A stretch of 64,000 nucleotides of DNA from an uncultured Clostridia bacterium (lineage in GTDB: Bacteria; Bacillota; Clostridia; TANB77; CAG-508): positions 9,671 to 73,670 of the forward strand of contig CAKPJK010000002.1 in assembly GCA_934162615.1 (NCBI GenBank), read 5' to 3'. The position numbers and the translations under genes were made by a program. The notes under the pieces are model-generated. The model did not search any database. It had not been told where the DNA came from and worked only from the letters and a program-made list of their open reading frames with translations. Of the stretch, positions 19,403 to 29,212 are shown in pieces; within the stretch, counting starts at the first letter, position 1, and every line of letters begins with the position of its first letter.

Positions 19403-20341
19403 ATGAAAAAGATATCAGTAGTTATACCAATGTATTACGAAGAAGAAGTGGCACAAGAATGTTATAATAAAATGACTAAAGTACTAGAAAATATTAAAGA
19501 TTATGATTATGAAATAATTTGTATAAATGATGGAAGTAAAGATAAAACATTATCAATATTAGAAAAAATTGCAGAAAATGACAAAAGAGTAAAAGTAATT
19601 TCATTTTCAAGAAATTTTGGACATCAATGTGCAGTAACAGCTGGATTAAAATATGTAACTGGTGATGCAATAGTTATAATAGATGCAGATTTACAAGACC
19701 CACCAGAATTAATTCCTGACATGCTAAAATTGTGGGAAAATGGAAACGAAGTAATTTATGGAAAGAGAAAAACGAGAGAAGGAGAATCTAAGTTTAAACT
19801 TTTAACAGCTAAAATGTTTTACAATACATTAAATGCTTTATCTGATGTAGAAATACCTAAAGATACAGGTGACTTTAGACTCGTAGATAGAAAAGTGGTA
19901 GATGTAATAAATTCATTACCAGAACATAATAAATTTTTACGTGGATTATTTAGTTGGGTTGGTTTTGAACAAAAAGCATTTGAATATGAAAGAAAAGAAA
20001 GATTTGCAGGAAAAACAAAATATCCATTAAAGAAAATGCTAAAATTAGCATCAGATGGAATTATTGGCTTTTCATCAAAACCATTAAAAATAGTTGGTGG
20101 ACTTGGAATTATGACAATATTTATATCTTTTATAATTGTTATTTATGCAATATTATCATTTGCATTTAAATGGCATCAATTAACACCCGGCTGGACATCA
20201 TTAATGGTTGCAACAACATTCTTTAGCGGAGTTATATTAATCTCTTTATGGATGATTGGTGAATATATATCTAGAATTTATGATGAGTCTAAAGGAAGAC
20301 CACAATACATTATTAATAAAGAAATAAATATTGAAAAATAA
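19403..20341 (+). CDS. GtrB-like polyprenyl-phosphate glycosyltransferase
   Basis: 312 residues: a GT2 catalytic domain (VVIPMYYEEEVAQECYNKM, CINDGSKDKTLSILEKIAEN, the DPM-type IDADLQDPPELIPDMLKLW and GDFRLVDRKVVDVINSL) followed by two C-terminal membrane helices (about 230-255 and 270-292). GtrB-type enzymes transfer glucose or a related sugar from the nucleotide to undecaprenyl phosphate, for flipping by GtrA and use outside the membrane. The neighbour 26 bases downstream is a GtrA protein, which supports this. Confidence 0.92.
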   Translation: MKKISVVIPMYYEEEVAQECYNKMTKVLENIKDYDYEIICINDGSKDKTLSILEKIAENDKRVKVISFSRNFGHQCAVTAGLKYVTGDAIVIIDADLQDPPELIPDMLKLWENGNEVIYGKRKTREGESKFKLLTAKMFYNTLNALSDVEIPKDTGDFRLVDRKVVDVINSLPEHNKFLRGLFSWVGFEQKAFEYERKERFAGKTKYPLKKMLKLASDGIIGFSSKPLKIVGGLGIMTIFISFIIVIYAILSFAFKWHQLTPGWTSLMVATTFFSGVILISLWMIGEYISRIYDESKGRPQYIINKEINIEK

Positions 20342-20367
20342 TTAATTTATCAAAAAAGGAAAGAACA

Positions 20368-20796
20368 ATGGAAAAAATAAAAAATATGATAGAAAAAATA
20401 TTAACTAGAGATGTTATATTATATATAGTTTTTGGAGTATTAACAACATGTGTTAATTTGATTTCATTTTATATATTAAATAGCCTAATACATATAAATG
20501 AAAACATAGCTAATCTTATAGCTATACCATTATCAATTTTATTTGCATATTTTACTAATAGAAAATGGGTTTTTCATACTCAAGCAAAAGGTTTTACTGA
20601 AAATTTTAAAGAATTTTGTAAGTTTATAGCAGGAAGAGCATTTACAATGTTTATTGAATTTTTTGGATGTATGATATTATTCAAGCTTCCTATTCCAGCT
20701 ATAATAAGCAAACTTGCAGTAAACATTCTAGTTATAATCTTAAACTTCTTTATAAGTAAATTTTTTGCATTTAAGAAAAAAAATAAAAATTCTTAA
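20368..20796 (+). CDS. GtrA-family lipid-linked sugar flippase
   Basis: 142 residues with four membrane helices. The N-terminal pattern FGVLTTCVNLISFYILN and the middle LSILFAYFTNRKWVFH are the GtrA family signature. It is expected to flip the undecaprenyl-phosphate sugar made by the preceding GtrB. Its TAA overlaps an ATG of the next frame (TAATGA). Confidence 0.92.
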   Translation: MEKIKNMIEKILTRDVILYIVFGVLTTCVNLISFYILNSLIHINENIANLIAIPLSILFAYFTNRKWVFHTQAKGFTENFKEFCKFIAGRAFTMFIEFFGCMILFKLPIPAIISKLAVNILVIILNFFISKFFAFKKKNKNS

Positions 20797-20825
20797 TGAC
20801 GAAAATAAGAAAGGAAAAAAGTTTA

Positions 20826-23099
20826 ATGAATGAATTTAAGTTTGAATTAGAACCTGGAAAAAAAATAAACAAACAAGAAAAATATAAAAAACAAGAACCG
20901 ATAATATCAGTTATTGTACCATTTTTTAATAGTAAAAACTATATTGAACAAACAATAATATCAATTTTAAATCAAACATTTCCATTTTATGAAATTCTAA
21001 TAATTGATGATGGGTCCAAGGATGAAGGGGCATTAGAAAAATTAGAAGAAATTAAAAAATTGGATGATAGAATAAAAATATTTCATAAAGAAAATGAAGG
21101 ATTAGCTGCGACAAGAGACTTTGGAGCCTCAAAATCTTCTAATAGTTGTAAATATTTAATGTTTATTGATGATGATGATTTAATAGAACCAACATTTTTA
21201 GAGTGTGCGTATTGGACATTAGAGACCAATAAAGATGCAGCCTGGGCTTATGCTGATTCAGTTGGATTTGGAGGACAACAATACTTATGGAATAAATATT
21301 TTAATTCAGACAAGTTAAAAAAAGTTAATGAGCTTATATCACAAGCCCTAATAAGAAAAAGCGATTTTGAATTAGTAAATGGATATGAACTAAGAGAAAA
21401 AGCAGTAAATGAAGATTGGAATTTTTGGCTAAAACTTTTGGCAAAAGGAAAAGGACCTGTCCATATGAGCTTTTATGGTCAATGGTATAGAAGAAAAAAG
21501 GATGGAGAGCTAAAAAGAGCTAATGAAAATAAACAAAGAGCTTTAGAAATAATAACTGAAACAGCAAGTAAAATAAATCAAAAAGTTGATGCAATTCAAT
21601 ATCCTACATATAAATATAATTATGATATTCTTCCAGAAAACGTAGAAAAAATTATAATCCCTAAAAAGGAAGAAAAAACAAATAAAATAAACATCTTATT
21701 CATAATACCATGGATGGTAACAGGTGGGGCAGATTTATTTAATTTAAATCTTGTTAAAGGGTTAGACAAGAATAAATTTTCTATAACTATAATTACAACT
21801 GAACCAAATAAAAATGTATTAAGACAATATTTTGAAAAAGATGATAATTTCAATAAAATTGCCAATGTATATGATTTAACTTCATTTCTAGAACAAAAAT
21901 ATTGGATTTCATTTATAAATTATATTATAGAAAAAGAAGAAATAAACATTATATTGAATTCAAATAGTAAATTTGGGTATTCAATATTGCCATATATAAA
22001 ATGCAAGAATCCAAAAATTCCAATTCTTGACTATGTTCACATGGAAGAATGGTATAACAGAAACGGTGGATATTCAAGATATTCGGCAATGTATGATTCA
22101 GTAATAGATAGGACATTGGTATGCAATGAAAATAGCAGAAAAATTCTAATAGATTATTTTGGAAAAAATGCTAAAGATGTTGAGACTGTTTACATTGGAG
22201 TAGATGAAAATAAATTTAATCCGGAAAAATATAATAAAAAAGAATTAAAAAACAAATATTTAGGAAACGAAAAAGACAAAAAAGTAATATCATATATTTG
22301 CAGAATTACTGAACAAAAAAGACCAATGTTTTTGTTAAATGTAATATCAAAATTAAAAGAAAAAAGACATGATTTTAAGGTAATAGTGGTCGGTGATGGC
22401 AATTTATTATTTAAAATGAAAGATAAGGCTAAAAAACTAAATATATATGAAGATATTATTTTTACAGGACAACTACAAAATACAGGAGAGATTTATAGTA
22501 TAAGTGATATAACGGTAAATTGCTCGATAAAAGAAGGCTTGGCGTTAACATCATATGAATCTTTAAGTATGGGAGTGCCTATAGTATCTAGTAATGTAGG
22601 TGGTCAAAAAGAGTTAATAACAGATAAAGTTGGAAAAATAATTGAACTTAGACAAAATGAAGAGGACGTTTATTCAGAAAACTACAGTGATGAAGAGATA
22701 GAAGAATATGTACAAGCAATAAATGAAATACTAGATAATGCAAATAAATATAAAGAAAATTGTAGAAAAAGAATTTTCTATCATTTTACTATTAGTAAAA
22801 TGATAGAAAAAATGTCAAATGTAATACAAGAAACATACGAAAAACCAAATGATTCAAAAATCGAAAATGGTAAAAAATTAAAAACAAATATAAGCCTTTG
22901 CAAGGAACTAATAACAACAAACTTAAAATTGGATGAAATAGAATATACATGGGAATGTTCAGAATATGAAAGAAAAACATATGGACAAGCATATTCCTTT
23001 AAAAATATGAATTATAAGAAAGAAATTTTAAAAGAAAAGTTATGGCAATTGCCAATATGGAGAGCATTTGTAAAAATGGTACATAAGTTTAGAAAATGA
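20826..23099 (+). CDS. Bifunctional glycosyltransferase (GT2 fused to GT4)
   Basis: About 757 residues. The N-terminal GT-A domain (about 20-240) carries SVIVPFFNSKNYIEQTIISI, IDDGSKDEGALEKLEEI and MFIDDDDLIEPTFLECAYW; the C-terminal GT-B domain (about 285-700) carries NILFIIPWMVTGGADLFNLN, YICRITEQKRPMFLLNVISK, VVGDGNLLFKMKDKAKKLNI and the SIKEGLALTSYESLSMGVPI donor site. Two transferases in one chain probably add successive sugars. I prefer the ATG at 20826 with AAAGGAA upstream; an in-frame ATG at 20796 overlaps the gtrA stop and has no site. Confidence 0.87.
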   Translation: MNEFKFELEPGKKINKQEKYKKQEPIISVIVPFFNSKNYIEQTIISILNQTFPFYEILIIDDGSKDEGALEKLEEIKKLDDRIKIFHKENEGLAATRDFGASKSSNSCKYLMFIDDDDLIEPTFLECAYWTLETNKDAAWAYADSVGFGGQQYLWNKYFNSDKLKKVNELISQALIRKSDFELVNGYELREKAVNEDWNFWLKLLAKGKGPVHMSFYGQWYRRKKDGELKRANENKQRALEIITETASKINQKVDAIQYPTYKYNYDILPENVEKIIIPKKEEKTNKINILFIIPWMVTGGADLFNLNLVKGLDKNKFSITIITTEPNKNVLRQYFEKDDNFNKIANVYDLTSFLEQKYWISFINYIIEKEEINIILNSNSKFGYSILPYIKCKNPKIPILDYVHMEEWYNRNGGYSRYSAMYDSVIDRTLVCNENSRKILIDYFGKNAKDVETVYIGVDENKFNPEKYNKKELKNKYLGNEKDKKVISYICRITEQKRPMFLLNVISKLKEKRHDFKVIVVGDGNLLFKMKDKAKKLNIYEDIIFTGQLQNTGEIYSISDITVNCSIKEGLALTSYESLSMGVPIVSSNVGGQKELITDKVGKIIELRQNEEDVYSENYSDEEIEEYVQAINEILDNANKYKENCRKRIFYHFTISKMIEKMSNVIQETYEKPNDSKIENGKKLKTNISLCKELITTNLKLDEIEYTWECSEYERKTYGQAYSFKNMNYKKEILKEKLWQLPIWRAFVKMVHKFRK

Positions 23100-23104
23100 A
23101 TATG

Positions 23105-23133
23105 TTGACAATAAAATTGTTAAAGGTTATAAT
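23105..23133 (+). promoter_or_regulatory. Consensus promoter inside the surface locus
   Basis: TTGACA (23105-23110) and TATAAT (23128-23133) are exactly 17 bases apart; a GGGGGAT ribosome binding site follows at about 23154. Confidence 0.8.
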
Positions 23134-23163
23134 GTTTTAAAATAAATCTGTGCGGGGGATAAA

Positions 23164-24567
23164 ATGAAAAATATTTTATTGTGTAATAATGCTATGGACA
23201 TAGGGGGAGTAGAAACGGTAATATTAAATCAAATTACTGCTTTTACTAAAAAAGGATATAATGTCTATGTTTTAGCAGGAAAAGGTAAATACTCTAATAA
23301 AATAGAAGAACTTGGTGGAAAATTTATAGAATTTGATTACCCAGAAGAAAATGAAATAAATGAAGAAAGAGTAAAAAAAATAATTGAAATAATAGAAAAA
23401 AATAACATAACAGAAATCCATATACACAAATATCAATGTGTACCTGCGACAATGCTTGCTGCATTTATAACAAATACACCTTATTTTGCATATGAACACG
23501 GAATACGTGATACTAAAAAATATTATACATGGAATTATCCTATTTATAAAATGTTATTTCCGATTTATTTTAAAAATGCATATAAAATAATAGCAATTAC
23601 ACCTAAAGTTGCTGAAATGACTCAGAAAGAATATGATATAAAACCGGAAAAATATGAAGTAATACATAATGGAATAGATTTTGAAGAATACAAAAATGAA
23701 AATCCTGATTATACAGGAAGACTAAATAATATTTATATAATTTCAAGAATTAGTGAAGAAAAGTTAGCAACATTAACAGAAGGTATAGATATATTTAAAA
23801 AAATATTAGAAAATAATAGTAATGCAAAATTATATATAATAGGAAATGGAAAAGAAAAAGAAAAAATAATACGATATCTTGATAAACAACAATTATCATT
23901 TAGCGAAAATGATGAAGAAAATACAGTTAGTTTATTAGGAGAACAAACAGATATACTAAAATATTTGAAAAAAGCAGATTTATTATTAGGAGTAGATAGG
24001 TGCGTGTTAGAGGCGATATCTGCAAAAATTCCAGCTGTAATTACAGGATATAATGGAATCAAGGGTTTAATCTCAAAAGATAATATGAATTTAGCTTTAG
24101 AGGAAAACTTTTCAGGAGATAATATGAAAACTATTTCTATAGAAGATTGCTTTAAAGAAATATATAAATTAAAAGACAATAAAAAACAAATTATAGAAGA
24201 AAATTATATTATAGCCAGAGAAAAACTAGACTGTTATAAAAATTATATTAATATTCCAGAAAATACAAAAATTGAATTTGAATGGATGGAACTATTTAAA
24301 TTAATTAAAAAACGTACAGATTTAATAGAAGAACAATATGCTGATATTAAAGCAAAATATGAGTGGATTCAAAAAATAGAAAAAGATAATAATGATTTAC
24401 GTGAAAAAATAGGGGAATTAGAAGAAAAAATAAATATTAATTTGCAGGAAGAAAAAAAGCTCAAAGAAAAAAATGAAAAAATTAAAAAAGAATTAAATGA
24501 AGTATATAATAGTAAAAGGTGGAAATATACTGAAAAATTAAGCAAATTTTTTCATAGTGGAAACTAA
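23164..24567 (+). CDS. Glycosyltransferase family 4 with C-terminal coiled coil
   Basis: 467 residues. The first 380 are a GT-B enzyme: NILLCNNAMDIGGVETVILN (glycine loop), YEVIHNGIDFEEYKNENPDY, IYIISRISEEKLATLTEGID, YIIGNGKEKEKIIRYL and DLLLGVDRCVLEAISAKIPA. Residues about 385-455 are a charged coiled coil (NDLREKIGELEEKI ... KKLKEKNEKIKKELNEVYNS) ending SKRWKYTEKLSKFFH, a tail also seen in simpler form in the transferase at 39153. The coiled coil may hold the enzymes of the locus in one complex; that is inference. Confidence 0.88.
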   Translation: MKNILLCNNAMDIGGVETVILNQITAFTKKGYNVYVLAGKGKYSNKIEELGGKFIEFDYPEENEINEERVKKIIEIIEKNNITEIHIHKYQCVPATMLAAFITNTPYFAYEHGIRDTKKYYTWNYPIYKMLFPIYFKNAYKIIAITPKVAEMTQKEYDIKPEKYEVIHNGIDFEEYKNENPDYTGRLNNIYIISRISEEKLATLTEGIDIFKKILENNSNAKLYIIGNGKEKEKIIRYLDKQQLSFSENDEENTVSLLGEQTDILKYLKKADLLLGVDRCVLEAISAKIPAVITGYNGIKGLISKDNMNLALEENFSGDNMKTISIEDCFKEIYKLKDNKKQIIEENYIIAREKLDCYKNYINIPENTKIEFEWMELFKLIKKRTDLIEEQYADIKAKYEWIQKIEKDNNDLREKIGELEEKININLQEEKKLKEKNEKIKKELNEVYNSKRWKYTEKLSKFFHSGN

Positions 24568-24599
24568 ATAAAATAAAGATAAGAAACGAGGTAAAATAA

Positions 24600-27500
24600 A
24601 TGTCTAATACTCAAATTGACAAAAAGATTTCAATAATTATACCAGTATATAATTCAGAAGATTTTTTAAGAACATGTTTAGATTCATTAGTAAAACAATC
24701 TTATAAAAACTTAGAATTTATAATAGTAAATGATGGTTCACCAAAAAACTGCAAAGAAATTGCAGATGAATACAAAGAAAAAGATAATAGAATAAAATAT
24801 GTTGAGCATGAAAAAAATAAAGGTCTATTTCAAGCGAGAATAACAGGATTTGAAAATTCAACAGGTGATTATATTGCATTTTTGGATGCAGATGATTATG
24901 TATCAAATGACTTTTACAGAGAATTAGTAGTTAAAGCAGAAGAAACTAATTCAGATATAGTGGCTGCACAACTTGTTATGGATTATGGAAAGGGAGATAG
25001 AAGAGTATATAATTTATTTGAATTTCCATTTGAAGAATTAACTGGGGAACAATGCTACGAAGAGTTCTTTAATCAAGAAGGATTAAATTTTGCTTGGCAT
25101 ATTACTCCGAATAAGATATATTCAAGAAAAATATGGGAAAAAGCAGTTATTGACTATAAAAAAATTCAAAAACATTTAATAATGACTGAGGATTTTGCGT
25201 TTGCCAGCGTATTATTTTATTATGCCAAAAAGGTTACTAAAGTAACTAGAGTAGCATTTTTCTATACAAAACATGATGGTGCATCTACATCTGTAAATGA
25301 TATAACATTTAAAAAAGCTAGTAAAAACTTAGAAGATTTAACAACTTCATTTTCATTTGTAGAAAACTTTTTAAAAGAAAAAAATATATATGAAAAATAC
25401 AGAACAAAATTTGAAAAATGGAGAGCATTATATTGCCAAATGCATAAATCTTACTTATTAAATTTAAACTTTAATAAAGAAGAAAAAGCACAATTAGAAA
25501 CAAAATTTCAAGAATTTTGCCCTGTACAATTTGAAGTAAAAAACTCAGGATTCTTTAGTTCAGTTGAAACGCCATGGAATGATGGATTAGACAAATTAAA
25601 AGAAATAATTATGAATCCAAAAACTAAAATTGTAAGTTTTGATATATTTGATACTCTTATTACAAGGCCATTCTTATATCCAAAGGATTTATTTGTATTT
25701 TTAAATGATGACTATAGAAAACTATCTAATAATTTAGGAATTGATTTTTCAAAAATTAGAGAAGACTGTGAAGTTTTGGCAAGAATAGAAGCGGAAAAAG
25801 AAAAAAGAGAAGATGTTACATTAGATAGAATTTATGAAATTATTAAAGAGGAATATGACATTTCATCTAGTACTATAGAATTTCTAAAAAGAAAAGAAAT
25901 TGAACTTGAATTAAAATTCTGTAAAAGAAGAGAAACAGCATATTCTATATATAAGTTAGCTAAATACTTAGGGAAAAGAGTTATATGTACTTCAGATATG
26001 TACCTACCTTTAGAAGTGATTCAAAATATATTGCAAAAAAATGGATATGAAGATATTGATAAAATTTACTTGTCAAGAGAAGTAATGAAATCCAAATCAA
26101 CAGGACATTTATATGAATATATGATAAAAAGTGAGGGAGTAGAAGCACGTAATATAGTACATATTGGTGACAATTATAAATCAGATTTTGATAAAGCAAA
26201 AAAATATGATATAAGATCTGTATACTTCCCTAAAACTACAGATATAATGTTAGATAAAAATAATACTAATAACCTATCTCAAATGTTATATTCAAGTATG
26301 CCATTTTGGAGAGACAATCAAACTTCTATGAACTTCATAGGTATAAGAACAATGATAGCTATTGTAGCTAACAAATATTTTGATAATCCATTTAGAATAT
26401 TTAATAATGAATCAGACTTTAACATTGACCCTTTCTTGATTGGATATTATCTATTAGGAATGTATATGTTTGGTGTTGGAAATTGGCTATTAAGAGAAAC
26501 GGAAAATAAAGGATATAAGAATATTTCTTTTATGGCAAGAGATGGATATTTACCAATGGAAATTTATAATATACTAAAAAAATATTATAAAAATGTACCA
26601 GAAGCAAAATATTTAAGAGTTTCTAGAAAAGCGTTGATATCAGCAATGATTATTGACAAAATAGATTTGTATAAATTAACAGATATTATAAACATTGATA
26701 ACCATAATCCTAAATATATAATTAAATATGTAAAAGATAGTTTGAAAGATTACAAGGACGAAGAAATAAAAAATATTATAGAAAAAAACGGAATTAAATA
26801 TGAAGAAGACATTAAAACAAAACAAAAATTCAATAAGCTTGTAAAAATAATAATAAATGAATTATTTGACGAAGAAAAAAATAATAAAAAAACAAGAAAA
26901 TTGAGAGAATACTTTGGGAAATATTTTGAGGACAGGTCTGCGACATTTGATTTGGGATATAGTGGAAGACCAGAATTATATTTATCTGTTTTATGTGGAA
27001 AACCTATAGACACATATTTCCTAAATATAAATCAAGATGAAGCAATTAAATATTCAAATGTGGCTGGATATAAATTGAACACATATTTTGATGCAAAACC
27101 AGCAGTTACAGGATTTGCGTATGAATCAATAATTTCCGAATTAGCACCATCCACAATAGGATATGATTTAACAGGAGAAGAGGTAAAACCTATTCTTGAA
27201 AAAAACAAAAAAACATATCAAGAAAAATGCATAATCAGCATTATGCAAAATGCTGCTCAACAATTTGTACAAGATGTATTACAGATTTTTGGAGAAGAAT
27301 ATAAAAAATTATATTATCAAGATTATTATATCTCTTTACCATTTATGGCATATATAAATTCTTCAAAACCTATAGACATGCAAATGTTTAATTCTATTGG
27401 ATTTGAAGATACTGTTAGAACAAAAGAAGTAAAACCAATTACTGAAGACTGGCTAATAGAAAGAAAAAATAAAAATCAAAGAAATATGGATACTTTGAAA

Positions 27501-27662
27501 AATACAGGTAATATGCAAATTACAAATAACAGCTATTTGAATTATAACAATGTTGTTGATTTAGAGCACCATAGCAAATTGGTAAGACTTATATTTTATA
27601 TTTTATATGATAGACCAACATTTAAAAGAAGAATGAGAGAAATCTTTAAAAAAGGGAGGTAA
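24600..27662 (+). CDS. Large GT2 - HAD-like multidomain protein
   Basis: 1020 residues. Residues about 8-230 form a GT2 domain (SIIIPVYNSEDFLRTCLDSL, VNDGSPKNCKEIADEY, FLDADDYVSNDFYRELVVKA). Residues about 345-550 form a HAD-like phosphatase or nucleotidase domain, with motif I KIVSFDIFDTLITRPFLYPK, a later RVICTSDMYLP and HIGDNYKSDFDKAKKYDIRS as motif III/IV. The remaining ~450 residues contain MARDGYLPMEIYNILKKYY and ATFDLGYSGRPELYL, typical of the extended HAD-associated region in clostridial surface loci. Such fusions accompany teichoic-acid or phosphoglycan assembly; the exact reaction is unknown. Confidence 0.82.
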   Translation: MSNTQIDKKISIIIPVYNSEDFLRTCLDSLVKQSYKNLEFIIVNDGSPKNCKEIADEYKEKDNRIKYVEHEKNKGLFQARITGFENSTGDYIAFLDADDYVSNDFYRELVVKAEETNSDIVAAQLVMDYGKGDRRVYNLFEFPFEELTGEQCYEEFFNQEGLNFAWHITPNKIYSRKIWEKAVIDYKKIQKHLIMTEDFAFASVLFYYAKKVTKVTRVAFFYTKHDGASTSVNDITFKKASKNLEDLTTSFSFVENFLKEKNIYEKYRTKFEKWRALYCQMHKSYLLNLNFNKEEKAQLETKFQEFCPVQFEVKNSGFFSSVETPWNDGLDKLKEIIMNPKTKIVSFDIFDTLITRPFLYPKDLFVFLNDDYRKLSNNLGIDFSKIREDCEVLARIEAEKEKREDVTLDRIYEIIKEEYDISSSTIEFLKRKEIELELKFCKRRETAYSIYKLAKYLGKRVICTSDMYLPLEVIQNILQKNGYEDIDKIYLSREVMKSKSTGHLYEYMIKSEGVEARNIVHIGDNYKSDFDKAKKYDIRSVYFPKTTDIMLDKNNTNNLSQMLYSSMPFWRDNQTSMNFIGIRTMIAIVANKYFDNPFRIFNNESDFNIDPFLIGYYLLGMYMFGVGNWLLRETENKGYKNISFMARDGYLPMEIYNILKKYYKNVPEAKYLRVSRKALISAMIIDKIDLYKLTDIINIDNHNPKYIIKYVKDSLKDYKDEEIKNIIEKNGIKYEEDIKTKQKFNKLVKIIINELFDEEKNNKKTRKLREYFGKYFEDRSATFDLGYSGRPELYLSVLCGKPIDTYFLNINQDEAIKYSNVAGYKLNTYFDAKPAVTGFAYESIISELAPSTIGYDLTGEEVKPILEKNKKTYQEKCIISIMQNAAQQFVQDVLQIFGEEYKKLYYQDYYISLPFMAYINSSKPIDMQMFNSIGFEDTVRTKEVKPITEDWLIERKNKNQRNMDTLKNTGNMQITNNSYLNYNNVVDLEHHSKLVRLIFYILYDRPTFKRRMREIFKKGR

Positions 27663-27668
27663 ACAAAA

Positions 27669-28409
27669 GTGAAAAAGGAAGAAGAATATGCAATAGAAGT
27701 ACAAGATGTTTATAAGACATTTGATGTGTATTTAGATAAAGCGAATAGTATAAAAGAAAAACTTCTTTTTTGGAAAAGAAATAGAAAAGAAATAAGAGAA
27801 GTATTAAAAGGAATTAATTTAAATATAAAAAAGGGTGAAGCAGTTGCTTTAATAGGAGTAAATGGAAGTGGAAAATCAACATTGTTAAAACTTATGACAA
27901 AAATAATTTATCCTAATAAGGGAAAAATAATAACACATGGTAAACTAACATCATTATTGGAACTTGGTGCTGGTTTCCATGCTGACTTTTCAGGTAGAGA
28001 AAATATATATTTTAACGCCTCTATATTTGGATTAACAAAAAAAGAAATAGATGATAGACTAGAACAAATAATAGAATTTTCAGAATTAAGAGATTATATT
28101 GATAATCCAGTAAGAACATATTCATCAGGAATGTTCATGAGACTTGCATTTGCTGTTGCAATAAATGTTGATGCTGACATTTTATTAGTTGACGAAATAC
28201 TATCTGTAGGGGACCAACATTTTCAAGCAAAATGCATAAACAAAATGAAAGAACTAAAAAAAGAAGGTAAAACAATGGTATTTGTAACACATAGCCTTGG
28301 TTCTGCACAAGAATTATGTGATAGGTCTGTATGGTTAAGCAATGGAAAAATTAGAATGGATGGTGACACAAATACAGTTATTGAAAAATATATAGAAGAG
28401 ACAAAGTAG
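27669..28409 (+). CDS. Polysaccharide/teichoic acid ABC exporter, ATPase (TagH/Wzt-like)
   Basis: 246 residues. Walker A IGVNGSGKSTLLKLM, Q-loop region LELGAGFHADFSGRENIYFN (the family hallmark of TagH, RfbE and Wzt), signature TYSSGMFMRLAFAVA, Walker B DILLVDEILSVGD and the H-loop VFVTHSLGSAQELCD. It powers export of the finished lipid-linked glycan. GTG start with GGGAGG 9 bases upstream. It lacks the C-terminal carbohydrate-binding domain of the long Wzt type. Confidence 0.95.
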   Translation: MKKEEEYAIEVQDVYKTFDVYLDKANSIKEKLLFWKRNRKEIREVLKGINLNIKKGEAVALIGVNGSGKSTLLKLMTKIIYPNKGKIITHGKLTSLLELGAGFHADFSGRENIYFNASIFGLTKKEIDDRLEQIIEFSELRDYIDNPVRTYSSGMFMRLAFAVAINVDADILLVDEILSVGDQHFQAKCINKMKELKKEGKTMVFVTHSLGSAQELCDRSVWLSNGKIRMDGDTNTVIEKYIEETK

Positions 28410-28423
28410 GAGGAATAGTAGTA

Positions 28424-29200
28424 ATGGGATTTTTTAAAGACTTGTATGAATATAGAGAATTATTAAAAACAAGTATAAGTAAGGATGTAAGAGGTAAATA
28501 TAAAAATTCTATATTGGGAGTAATGTGGTCATTCTTAAACCCACTTTTACAAATTGCTGTTTATGCATTAGTTTTCCCACTTCTTATGAGAGGAGGAGGA
28601 ATAGAAAATTATACAGTATTTATCTGTTGTGGATTAATACCATGGACATTTTTCTCAACAGCAATATCAAGAACATCATTTACAATAATTGAAAATGGAA
28701 ATATTGTAAAAAAAGTATATTTTCCAAGAGAAATTTTACCAATATCAGTAGTTACGAGTGAGGCAGTAAACTTTATTATATCAACAATAATAATAATTGC
28801 TTTCGTACTTGGATATGGAGTTGGAATTAGTAAATATATAATATTTTATCCAATAGTATTACTAGTCCAATATTTTTTACTAATAGGAATTTCTTTTATA
28901 GTTTCAAGTGTTACAGTATATTTTAGAGATTTACAACACTTTATAGGAATTGCTTTGCAATTATTATTTTATGCAACACCAATAGTATATGCACCAGGAC
29001 AAATACCAGAAAGTTTTCAATGGATTATTAAATACAATCCAATGACATATATAATAAATGGATATAGAAATATATTCTACTACAAACAATCACCAGATTT
29101 TATAGCTTTAGGAATTGTTTTTGTAATTAGTATTGCATTATGTTTTATAGGATATTTTATATTCCATAAATTACAAAAGAAATTTGCAGAAGAAATGTAA
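28424..29200 (+). CDS. Polysaccharide/teichoic acid ABC exporter, permease (TagG/Wzm-like)
   Basis: 258 residues with six membrane helices. DVRGKYKNSILGVMWSFLNP and PREILPISVVTSEAVNFIIS are ABC2-type export permease signatures, and NPMTYIINGYRNIFYYKQSP is the conserved C-terminal segment of Wzm/TagG. It follows the ATPase by 14 bases with AGGAGG upstream. Confidence 0.94.
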   Translation: MGFFKDLYEYRELLKTSISKDVRGKYKNSILGVMWSFLNPLLQIAVYALVFPLLMRGGGIENYTVFICCGLIPWTFFSTAISRTSFTIIENGNIVKKVYFPREILPISVVTSEAVNFIISTIIIIAFVLGYGVGISKYIIFYPIVLLVQYFLLIGISFIVSSVTVYFRDLQHFIGIALQLLFYATPIVYAPGQIPESFQWIIKYNPMTYIINGYRNIFYYKQSPDFIALGIVFVISIALCFIGYFIFHKLQKKFAEEM

Positions 29201-29212
29201 AAAGGAGTTAGA

